The translations under genes and the position numbers were made by a program. From 2-01-FULL-45-10 sp964433975 (GTDB taxonomy: Bacteria; Omnitrophota; Gorgyraeia; 2-01-FULL-45-10), in the NCBI GenBank assembly GCA_964433975.1, contig CAYSSS010000006.1, positions 1-47,749 on the forward strand: a DNA stretch of 47,749 bases, given 5' to 3'. Positions 1 to 7,400 of the stretch are shown in pieces. The notes under the pieces were generated by a model, which searched no databases, was not told the DNA's origin, and worked only from the letters and a program-made list of their open reading frames with translations. Within the stretch, counting starts at the first letter, position 1. The number at the start of each line of letters is the position of its first letter.

Positions 1-590
1 CCAAGGCAGCTCTCCTAGATCAAGTTTATGAAGAAAAGATAAAACCAATCCTTGAAAGCAAAAATGTAAAAGATGCAAGAGAAGCTTTGAAGACACTTCC
101 TCGGGAGTGGTACGAAAACGATCTAAAAGTTACTGAATTTATTGCAGGGCTATCATGCCTTTTGCAAATAGAGAATATTCTCGACCAAGATAAATCAACC
201 TTCATCTTTTCAGAGAAGGTTACCTTCGATAATGGGTTAGGGGTGCTTCTGCCAAAGTTAGCAAAATCCGGCATGAGAGTCGCGGTAATAGCCACCAACG
301 ATAGGCAAAGGGCCTTAATAGACGAATTAAATCAAGGCAAGCCCGAGAATGAAAGAATTGTCTATGCCGACACAGTCGCTGATATAAGGACAAAAGTTCA
401 TACAGCAAGATATTATTATTTCAAGGTTACCGGCGACCCCGATACAGATCTGCAAGGCATTACCACTTTCGATATAACAGAGATAGTCAAAAAGATAATC
501 GACGCCCTCGGTAAGATCTCGGGCATAGTCGAACGCGAGAGAATCGAGCTTCTCCACGAGGCAGCGCGTAAGTTCGCAGAAGCTGCGTAA
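1..590 (+). CDS. C-terminal part of a large protein, 5' end outside window
   Basis: The frame is open from the first bases of the window to the stop at 588-590, so the gene begins upstream. About 195 residues are visible. I recognise no family. The tail reads as an alternating alpha/beta domain (hydrophobic strand around MRVAVIATNDRQ, then VKKIIDALGKI) and ends in a charged amphipathic helix. Its position, ending an accessory block just before a toxin-antitoxin-like pair, parallels the large mosaic gene at 4437-10781, whose C-terminus is also an alpha/beta domain with an amphipathic tail. It could therefore be the end of a second large secreted protein. That is inference from context; no clear sequence identity to the other protein was seen. 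Confidence 0.7.
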   Translation, partial: KAALLDQVYEEKIKPILESKNVKDAREALKTLPREWYENDLKVTEFIAGLSCLLQIENILDQDKSTFIFSEKVTFDNGLGVLLPKLAKSGMRVAVIATNDRQRALIDELNQGKPENERIVYADTVADIRTKVHTARYYYFKVTGDPDTDLQGITTFDITEIVKKIIDALGKISGIVERERIELLHEAARKFAEAA

Positions 591-832
591 TCCAGATCAA
601 CATTACCCTGCCTTTTTTTTACGTCTTTTATTTTTAGAATACGCTCTCTTCCCCCGTTTTTCCTTTACTGTTTACCCCTTGTCCTGGTTTTTTTGTTTCA
701 GAGTGGGTTTTGTGTGATTTTGTTTCTTTACGAGCATGCGGTAGCCTTCGTCAGAGTTGTTGACGAAATTACCCGAAGGCTTACCGCAACATATTAGCTT
801 TAAGTGCTTGAGAGTAAAGAAGAGAAAACATG
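591..832. other. Intergenic region with an imperfect hairpin
   Basis: No gene is seen here. Left arm 738-750 (GCGGTAGCCTTCG) pairs with 774-787 (CGAAGGCTTACCGC) apart from one bulged base. An alternative inner stem, TCGTCA (748-753) with TGACGA (761-766), overlaps the left arm. There is no T-run after it, so it is not a standard intrinsic terminator. It may end the upstream transcript or be a decayed palindromic repeat. Confidence 0.45.
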
Positions 833-861
833 TTGACATGATTTATTATAGATGATATTAT
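833..861 (+). promoter_or_regulatory. Sigma70-type promoter of the wHTH-nucleotidyltransferase/HEPN pair
   Basis: TTGACA (833-838), a 17-bp spacer, then TATTAT (856-861). This is close to consensus with ideal spacing. Transcription would start about 868, giving a leader of roughly 50 nt that contains both operator palindromes. Confidence 0.75.
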
Positions 862-863
862 TT

Positions 864-899
864 GTTTAGTCTACTATATGTATTTTTAGTAAACTAAAC
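864..899. promoter_or_regulatory. Pair of TAGTnnACTA operators, probable autoregulation site
   Basis: Two palindromes share the pattern TAGT-NN-ACTA, at 867-876 (CT in the middle) and 887-896 (AA in the middle). Their centres are exactly 20 bp apart, about two helical turns. The outer bases extend the match, and GTTTAGT (864-870) and ACTAAAC (893-899) form a larger inverted repeat. They cover the expected transcription start and leader of the next gene, whose product has an N-terminal winged helix. Repression by that protein, as a dimer of dimers, is the natural reading. The binding itself is inferred. Confidence 0.65.
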
Positions 900-918
900 G
901 ATTTAATCTGAGAAAGAT

Positions 919-1545
919 ATGAAAATTACGAAAACACTAGATAAAATATTGAACACAGAGGTCAAGACGAAGATACTGCGTTTTTTATGCCGGACCGGCG
1001 CGGAGTGGAACGGCAGCCAGATAGCTAAAGAGATAGGGATAACCCCTGCCGCCTCACATAGCGCGCTTAATGCATTAACCAGACAGGGTGTTATCTCGAT
1101 GCGCAATATGGGTAACACCCACGTTTATACTCTGAATGAAGAGAACTATATAGTTTCCGACCTTCTCAAGCCCCTGTATATTAGGGAAGACGCGGCCCTT
1201 AATAAAATTATCGGTATTGTAAGGCGTAATATATCGTCTTCGGAAATTAAGGGTAAAATTTTAAGCGTATCTCTCTTCGGCAGCGTTAATGCAAGACAGG
1301 ACCATCCAACCAGTGATATTGATTTAGCGGTAATCGTAAGCGACGCCAAGACAAAATCAAAAGTCGAAAAGCTCTTTGAAAAAATCGACGGAAGTGTATC
1401 CAAAAAATTTGGTAATACCATCAGCCCATATATAAATACAAAATCAGAATTCAAAGTGAAGAGTAAAAAGAGGCTCGAAGTTGTTAAAAATATTCTAAAA
1501 TCTCATACCTTGATATATGGAGAAAGATTGGAGAAGATCCTATGA
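919..1545 (+). CDS. Winged-helix / nucleotidyltransferase fusion, antitoxin-like (MNT type)
   Basis: 208 residues. Residues about 10-75 form a winged-helix domain (helix 32-56, wing MGNTHVY). Residues about 105-200 form a minimal nucleotidyltransferase domain with the signature GS at 121-122 and DxD at 133-135 (SDIDL). In HEPN/MNT systems such a protein neutralises the HEPN RNase, in characterised cases by adding AMP to it. Fusion to a winged helix is a known layout that also provides repression. The next gene encodes a HEPN protein and overlaps by 4 nt (ATGA). The ATG at 919 follows a purine-rich GAGAAAG. Autoregulation through the TAGTnnACTA pair upstream is likely. Family assignment is firm; the toxin-antitoxin role is inferred. 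Confidence 0.8.
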   Translation: MKITKTLDKILNTEVKTKILRFLCRTGAEWNGSQIAKEIGITPAASHSALNALTRQGVISMRNMGNTHVYTLNEENYIVSDLLKPLYIREDAALNKIIGIVRRNISSSEIKGKILSVSLFGSVNARQDHPTSDIDLAVIVSDAKTKSKVEKLFEKIDGSVSKKFGNTISPYINTKSEFKVKSKKRLEVVKNILKSHTLIYGERLEKIL

Positions 1546-1949
1546 CGCCAAAGAATATAAAAACTACAGCCGTTAATAAAAGTGATTATATTATCTATCT
1601 TAAAAAAGCAAATGACTTTTATACGATTACACAGAAGGCTGGTGACTCAGGGCTTTGGGCGGCGGTCGGTTTAAATGCTGTTCATTGCGCCATCTCATGC
1701 TGCGACGCTCTTTTGGCTTTCTATCTGGGTATTCGTTCTGTAAGTGATAACCACATGGATGCCGCGGATCTACTCATGCGCATCCCGCAGGACAAGTCCA
1801 GCGGTGAAGCGAGCACATACAAAAGGATTATCGCAAAGAAGAATCTTATCGCGTATGACTGCCGGGAGTTTCGTCAAACCGAAGCTATTGATATATCGAA
1901 ACAAGCAGAGCGATTTTATAACTGGACCCTATCGAATCTCCCTAAATAA
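1542..1949 (+). CDS. HEPN-domain protein, probable toxin partner
   Basis: 135 residues, all-alpha. The first half has a helix beginning YIIYLKKANDF, followed by a conserved helix with H48 and C53-C54. The second half has a KNLIAYDCREF segment and a terminal amphipathic helix (AERFYNW). This pattern is typical of HEPN proteins encoded with nucleotidyltransferases. HEPN RNases carry an R-x4-6-H motif; here R65-x5-H71 fits the spacing but lies in a loop-like stretch, so catalytic activity is uncertain. The start overlaps the upstream stop codon (ATGA), so the pair is translationally coupled. It lies in the integrated region next to a phage-type integrase, consistent with a stability module. A purely regulatory HEPN role is possible. 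Confidence 0.72.
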   Translation: MTPKNIKTTAVNKSDYIIYLKKANDFYTITQKAGDSGLWAAVGLNAVHCAISCCDALLAFYLGIRSVSDNHMDAADLLMRIPQDKSSGEASTYKRIIAKKNLIAYDCREFRQTEAIDISKQAERFYNWTLSNLPK

Positions 1950-1989
1950 AAATGAGTGAAAAGATAAGCAGCGGAAAGAAGACTAATTT

Positions 1990-2427
1990 TTAACTTCTCG
2001 CTCTCTGCTTAGCGGTATTTTTTATTTTCAGATGCAACTCGCGAATTTTTTTTAGATTTGCTTCCGACCTTCGTACTCGGGCTTCGTAAATTGATATTCG
2101 CCCTTGGAGTTTTCTATCCGCTTCAGCAGTATACTCGTTAGTCGTAAATTCTTTTTCGATTTCTCTAAATTCAGATTTTCGATAAGCATCCTCTTTTTTT
2201 ACCTGCTTATAAACCAAAGGGTATTTCAATTTAAGATACATTCTAAATAGACCGGGTTCCGCAAGTAAATCAGTGATTTTTTTCATGATAGCAGGGGAGG
2301 GGAATTTATTATGTTTTTCAATCTGAGTAATGTAAACAGGATTCACGCCAACTTTTTTAGCAAGCTCGTAAACTTTAAGTCCGCACCCCACTCGATATCT
2401 TCGTATTTTCTGGCCCATGTTTTCCAT
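1990..2427 (-). CDS. Xre-family helix-turn-helix repressor
   Basis: 145 residues from the ATG at 2427; a second ATG at 2416 is possible, and an upstream TTG at 2463 adds an unlikely cysteine-containing extension. Residues 5-60 are a Cro/C1-type helix-turn-helix (VYELAKKVGVNPVYITQIEK is the recognition region). The rest is a long charged helical tail, possibly for oligomerisation. It is transcribed away from the excisionase/integrase pair. The intergenic region holds a near-perfect 39-bp palindrome over the promoter facing the integrase. The obvious role is the switch repressor of the integrative element, inferred from family and position. It converges with the HEPN gene, leaving a 40-bp gap. 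Confidence 0.8.
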   Translation of the reverse strand: MENMGQKIRRYRVGCGLKVYELAKKVGVNPVYITQIEKHNKFPSPAIMKKITDLLAEPGLFRMYLKLKYPLVYKQVKKEDAYRKSEFREIEKEFTTNEYTAEADRKLQGRISIYEARVRRSEANLKKIRELHLKIKNTAKQRARS

Positions 2428-2481
2428 GCCGGTAAGTCTACCACATAAAAAACTAACTAACAAGTTTATTTTGTAAAAAGC

Positions 2482-2510
2482 TTGACAAAGATTTGGTCAT
2501 ATGATAAACT
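2482..2510 (+). promoter_or_regulatory. Promoter of the excisionase-integrase operon
   Basis: TTGACA (2482-2487), 17-bp spacer, then TAAACT (2505-2510, four of six matches). The -10 lies inside the palindrome 2497-2535, so a bound repressor would block it. Confidence 0.55.
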
Positions 2511-2535
2511 AACAAAGTAGTTAGTTATCATATGA
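2497..2535. promoter_or_regulatory. Long palindromic operator between repressor and integrase genes
   Basis: TCATATGATAAACTAAC (2497-2513) is the reverse complement of GTTAGTTATCATATGA (2520-2535) except for one extra base. A 6-bp centre separates the arms. A further half-site, ACTAACTAAC, lies at 2452-2461 just ahead of the repressor gene. The arrangement suggests cooperative binding by the Xre protein to control both directions. Confidence 0.65.
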
Positions 2536-2620
2536 GGTCGAGCGATGCCTCGCAGATCTCCGGCACAGGATAGCTTAAGTCTCAAAGGATCCTATAGAAC
2601 AAGTAAAGGAGAAATAAAAC

Positions 2621-2803
2621 ATGAGCCCGCAAGATAGAATGTCGATTAAGGAAGTTTCAGATTATGTAGGTATAGGAATAAACACGCTTCAAAGAAGATC
2701 CTCCAGAGAGAAATTAGGTATACCTCTCATAAAGATCGGCAGGAATTTAATCTCGTTTCGTCCTCTAATGGACAAATGGATAGAGAAAAAACTTAATGGC
2801 TAA
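2621..2803 (+). CDS. Excisionase-like MerR-type DNA-binding protein
   Basis: 60 residues with one small winged-helix fold. MSIKEVSDYVGIG is the first helix-turn-helix, followed by TLQRRSSREKLGIPLIKIG and a short wing ending in a DKWIEKK helix. This is the AlpA/excisionase ('helix-turn-helix_17') type. Such proteins bend DNA to direct excision or activate the integrase gene. The start has a good ribosome site (AAAGGAG, 7 nt upstream). The stop overlaps the integrase start by 8 nt, so they form an operon. Confidence 0.75.
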   Translation: MSPQDRMSIKEVSDYVGIGINTLQRRSSREKLGIPLIKIGRNLISFRPLMDKWIEKKLNG

Positions 2804-3896
2804 AATCACCGGCATAGGTAAAGAGCGCATTATAAGCGGGAAGAAGTATTTTCCTGCTTACTTCCGATTCAATGGACAGCGGTATAACACGTCTGTTAAG
2901 GCCAAATCGAAGCTTGACGCCTATCGGCAATTACAGGCCTGGATGGCCGAGATTATGACGAAGCCGCGTCATGCTACGAATGGAGAAACTAACTATGACG
3001 TTATTAGGGAAGAACTTCGCAGAGATGTAAATTCTGATATTACGGCCAGGAAGACAAGAAACCTGTATATAAACATTTTTAATCGTGTGTTCGTTGACTT
3101 TAGGCAGAAGTATTATCCGGCGCTTTCGAGTCGCAGCGGCCTGCCTATGGGCTTTTTCAGGAAGTATAAGAGCTATGCCTGCGAGGAGCTTAAAAGGAAT
3201 TGGCGGGCAGAGATCATATACGTTAAAGCAATAGTGAATCGATTAACAAGGCTTGGATACGTAACGGAAGACGACTTAAAACAGATCAGGTCTATTGCTA
3301 CGCCCGAAGGATCACCCCGTCCAATGCCTAAGCATACTGATAAGCAAATATTGGATCTGCTCGAATATGCAAGAAAAGACAGACCGGACTTTTATAAGCC
3401 TATTAAGTTTATGCACCTGGTAGGTAGAAGGGCCGACGAAACCTGTTCTATACTGAAAGAAGATGTTTCTATGAATGGGTTCGATCCGCTTGTGATCCAA
3501 ACAAGGCCGGAGACGGCAAAGATGAAGAAACAGATACCGCCTCCAATATACCTTGAAGATCCCGAGCTAAAGGCTCTCATAAAGAGCGCGCTGGCAAATA
3601 ATAAGACACCATGGCTCTTTCCTCATAGGGATGGCGGTAAGATACACCCTAACTATTTATGGAAGTATTTATCGAAGACAAGCCTCCAGGCCACTGGCGT
3701 TAGGATCACACCTCACTTCTTCAGGAAGAAGTTTCTGACAGAATCAAACAGGGACGGCCTCAATAAAGACTCAATGGCTATGGCTAATATCAAGAATATT
3801 AGTGTAATGATGAAGCATTATGTAGAGACTACACCTGAAGGGCAGGCGAAACTTCTTGAAAAGAATAGGAGCCGGGTTTATAATGGCAACAGCTAA
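2796..3896 (+). CDS. Tyrosine recombinase (phage-type integrase)
   Basis: 366 residues. The N-terminal arm-binding part (about 15-60, YFPAYFRFNGQRY) and SAM-like core-binding part (about 65-170) precede the catalytic domain (about 180-355). Visible catalytic residues are R211 (in GRRADE), H307-x-x-R310 (TPHFFRK), H341 and the nucleophile candidate Y342 (MMKHY). The gene ends 54 bp before the first 17-bp tRNA-Ser-like repeat, the usual place of an integrase at the attachment site. A remnant of a homologous integrase (10823-11098) sits in the same relation to the third repeat. All catalytic residues are present, so it looks active. Control by the Xre repressor upstream is likely. Confidence 0.92.
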   Translation: MAKITGIGKERIISGKKYFPAYFRFNGQRYNTSVKAKSKLDAYRQLQAWMAEIMTKPRHATNGETNYDVIREELRRDVNSDITARKTRNLYINIFNRVFVDFRQKYYPALSSRSGLPMGFFRKYKSYACEELKRNWRAEIIYVKAIVNRLTRLGYVTEDDLKQIRSIATPEGSPRPMPKHTDKQILDLLEYARKDRPDFYKPIKFMHLVGRRADETCSILKEDVSMNGFDPLVIQTRPETAKMKKQIPPPIYLEDPELKALIKSALANNKTPWLFPHRDGGKIHPNYLWKYLSKTSLQATGVRITPHFFRKKFLTESNRDGLNKDSMAMANIKNISVMMKHYVETTPEGQAKLLEKNRSRVYNGNS

Positions 3897-3950
3897 TTTG
3901 GTTGTAAATTCAGTTGTAAATAATAGAAAATCGTCGGAGGGGAAAGTAAA

Positions 3951-3967
3951 TCTCTCCCTCTCCGCCA
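3951..3967 (+). repeat. att-like direct repeat, copy 1 (tRNA-Ser 3' end)
   Basis: TCTCTCCCTCTCCGCCA, exact match to the copies at 4092 and 11182. The last 11 bases fit the 3' acceptor strand, discriminator and CCA of a tRNA-Ser. No tRNA body precedes it here. Integrases often use tRNA 3' ends as attachment sites and leave such copies behind. Confidence 0.8.
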
Positions 3968-4091
3968 CGAACCATTCGCCATGGACCTGAACGAAAGTGA
4001 ATGGTCCAGGGCTCAGGTTCATGGCGCAGCCGTTACACATAGCATGGATAGGTCGAGGAACACCTTTGATTTGAAATAGCTATAAGGTGTT
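3968..4091. other. Short remnant between att copies 1 and 2
   Basis: No gene is seen in these 124 bp. Short inverted segments are present (ACCATT/AATGGT and GGACC/GGTCC around 3972-4012). Being bounded by two identical att-like repeats, it looks like what is left of a deleted integrative element or a tiny satellite. Confidence 0.5.
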
Positions 4092-4108
4092 TCTCTCCCT
4101 CTCCGCCA
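4092..4108 (+). repeat. att-like direct repeat, copy 2 (tRNA-Ser 3' end)
   Basis: Same 17 bases as copy 1, 141 bp further on. With copy 3 it brackets the large mosaic gene and the integrase remnant, so 4092-11198 reads as one decayed element. Confidence 0.8.
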
Positions 4109-4120
4109 TAGTAGTTCCAA

Positions 4121-4157
4121 GGCATTCTTGTTTAACGACGAGAGTGCCTTTTTTCTT
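4121..4157 (+). terminator. Intrinsic terminator
   Basis: GGCATTCTTGTT (4121-4132) pairs with GACGAGAGTGCC (4137-4148), including two G-U pairs, and is followed by a T-rich run (4149-4157). It lies after att copy 2 and ahead of the large gene. Confidence 0.7.
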
Positions 4158-4399
4158 TCATTTCCTCTTGGCAAAACACGAAAGGGCTATCACGAGTATT
4201 TAAACATATCGCCTCAACATCTCTTAATTGCATAGTTTGATATATAGGCGTCGTTCGTAAAGCAATTAAAGGTTTTACTTTTTCCCTCAAAAATCTCATT
4301 ACGTAGGGCTTGTTATAGAGTTTTTGTATTAAGGCCCAGTGCACTCGTTCCTTACACAATTCAATCAGGTTAGGAATGAAAAAAGCTACTATCTTTCTA
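4158..4399. other. AT-rich stretch without a convincing gene
   Basis: A 75-codon open frame exists on the minus strand (4132-4359). It would need a TTG start, has no ribosome site and matches nothing I recognise. I see only possible gene debris here. Confidence 0.4.
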
Positions 4400-4427
4400 T
4401 TGACTTAACATAATCCTGTGGTATGAT
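4400..4427 (+). promoter_or_regulatory. Promoter of the large mosaic gene, predicted leaderless
   Basis: TTGACT (4400-4405), 16-bp spacer, TATGAT (4422-4427). The ATG at 4437 begins only 9 bases after the -10 box, so transcription would start 1-4 bases before it. There is no Shine-Dalgarno sequence. Confidence 0.65.
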
Positions 4428-4436
4428 CTATTCATT

Positions 4437-7400
4437 ATGTTCAATTGCAAATCGAGATATAGCGTTATATCTAAAGCTATAGTGATAGTCTTGGTGTGCC
4501 TATTTATAGCTAATGATATAGCTTGGGCACAACCTGCTAGTGTCACTCCCTCAAGATCCACTCTTGCCGCAGAATCACGCTTCAAACCATTCTCCGATAC
4601 TAATGAAATAAGTTTCCGCAATATTCTAACCACCGCTTATCTAGCCAGAGAAATAAGAGATGATGCCGTAAATCGCCAGCTAAGAGACAGCCATATCGTA
4701 AGATTTAATAAACGATTTCCGAAAGGTGAGGTGGTAATATATCCCAAGATTGAATATGGCAACTTACCGAGTGGCATAAAATATGCGGTTGCCGTTTTTC
4801 AATTTAAAGAAAAAAGCGAAAAGAAATGGGCGCACGTTCTATTTATTAAAGACTATGCCAATCTTTCTCCTGAAGACCTGGGAGAGTTAAAAAAGTTTGG
4901 GATTAATAATGTGACAGATGTAGAGCATCTGAGTTGTCCGGGGTTAGAAGGGGTATGGTTTACTAAGCTTGCCCCGGTATTTTTACCGCTTAATCAGGAT
5001 GAGAATGGTTTTTTTGGCGAAGACCGGATAATTTTTTCAGAAGATGACAGGGTTAGTCTTAAGGCGCTTGCGGAAAAAGTTAATGCAGCAAAGCGAAACG
5101 GGGAATTTTCAAGAAGCATTTTTACGGTTATAACAGCCAGACGGGAAGATCGCGGAAATGCTTTTGTAGTTGCCAAAGAGGGAGATTATTATATCCTCTT
5201 GACCAACGCTCATCTCGTAGGATATAGGAAAAAAGTTCTTTTAAAAAATAATGTACCAAACGGGAAAGCTATCGAAGCCTCGGTAGCGTTGCGATTCCGT
5301 GATAGTCATAGCGGCGTTACCGGAGACCTTGCGGTTCTGGTAGTGCATGAAAAAAGATTGCAGGATTTACAACTTGTCCCTATTGATATAGCGATAGGTG
5401 ATATAGCAGCAGGAACTTATGATAGAGCAATAGCAGCTCGCGTAAGTGCGTGCAATGATATTGTAACTAGCGGTATACTTCGATATTCAAGATTTTGGCC
5501 ATGTCATCTGCCAGGCGAAGTAGATCTAAAAGAGCCTGTAGGAAATAATGGATCAGGAACAACAGCCAGAGGAGGAGACAGCGGTTCCCCATTGCTTGTT
5601 TTTAAAGATGGTAAATATATGGTAGTAGGGATAAATTGTAGAGTCGATGGTTCCGGCACGCTTCTTCATTTCCCCGTCATAAATAATATGCTCCAAGCTT
5701 TCAGATCTCCTCAAACAAAATCTCATTTTGTTATAACGAGTAGAAATAGGAAGGCAGTACGCACCGTAAAAACATTTTTGGATAAACTAGCCGCACATCT
5801 TGATGTGAAATCGCCCTCACCAGCCGCACTAGCCACATCACCTGTCAGCACGGCACAAGAATACTTGCCACCTGAAATGCGGGCTACAAATTTAGCACTA
5901 AATGCATCGCAAACACCCACATCCAGTGCAGGCACGGAAAATTATCCAAAAACCGGTTTCGAAATTGAGCAGGATCCGCAAAAACGCGAAGAGATAGTGC
6001 AGAGAAATATCGCTTATCTAAAATCGCATGACTGGTACGAACCAATAGAAAAGCTTCCATACGAAACCAAGTTTATTCTAAATGATCCCAAGCTGCCTGA
6101 ATTTATAAACCAGATAATAGAACGTCATAATGTGATGAGCGGGAATTTATTGGAGATGACCGGATTAGATAAATTATTGAAGGATGTAGAGAGCTTGACT
6201 GGTAAAAGGATTCCTACGGAAGAGTACATACGCAAAGAAAAACCGGATGTCAATATTGTGATTAGGGATAATATGGAATCTTTTGCCCACCTTCTGCAAA
6301 GTGCTTATTATTTTGCCTGCTTTAAACCAGAAAAGGCGCAAGAAGCTTTTAACAATTATTTTGTGGCGAAAGAGAAAAGCGACAATCTGGCAATGACATT
6401 CGGCGGACCATCCAGCTTAACGCATGATCATATTTTCGGACTTGCGCATTTCATCTATCTACAAGGTATGCATGATTATGTGCGGGCTAACTTTCTGATG
6501 AGGGTTGCTTATATCTTATTCAAGCATCAGCGAAGGGTCTTTCTGACCAACTACACCAATTTTGCGAACGGATTCGGGGCAGTAAATGTCTGGTCTGGCA
6601 AGAAGAGGGGTATAGAAGCGCTAGGCGAAGCGCTTTACTTTTCTAACCAATATGCGACAACTGAATTGGCTGCGCTCGCTAGATCCGATACAGAAGCAGG
6701 TCGGGGACTCCAGGAACATTTTAAGCACGCCAAGGAAGAAACGATGAAAGCATCATCCTTTGTAAGCGAATCTGGAACAGCAGTTGTATTGGGATCGGGC
6801 AGCCTGATGATTACGCCTTTAGCAGAAATGCTTAAAGAGACACTCCCTAGTGGAGAATTTAAATATAATAGGATTATTTTGGTTGAGTTGGCAAAGGATT
6901 ATACGGAACCTGCCATTAAAAAACTTATAGATAGCAAGGCGATCTCAGCCGAAGAAGCTAAGCGAGTTGAAATCGTTATCGACGACGCGTCTTTAGTGAC
7001 GCATAATATAACAGAAGAGATCGACGCTATGATGCTGCGAGCCGAAAAATCAGAAAATGTCCATGAAGCGCTGGCAAAAGAGGAAGAAAAGTTTCTTCAA
7101 AAGATAAGTCATCCTGCGAATTTAATCAAATATGCAATGCCCAAAAAGCAGGCTTTCCTGAAAGAAGACGAAAAGGTAACATTTATTGTATTTAGTGCCG
7201 CACTCCAAGATTTTACCGGCTCGATAAAGCAGTATATCGAAATGTGGCTTGATGGATTTCTTCAATGGGAAAGCGATTGGATCAAATTTTACGACCAATG
7301 GGAAAAATACAATGATTTGATCGAGGTCGGCCTGGCCAATGTGGTTATGTGTAATGCGGCAGAGGTGCTGACGCCGGGAGGTATATTTTTATTTATCGAT

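Noticed and set aside
4132..4359. 75-codon minus-strand frame beside att copy 2
   Set aside because: TTG start only, no ribosome site, overlaps the terminator at 4121-4157, and no recognisable family.
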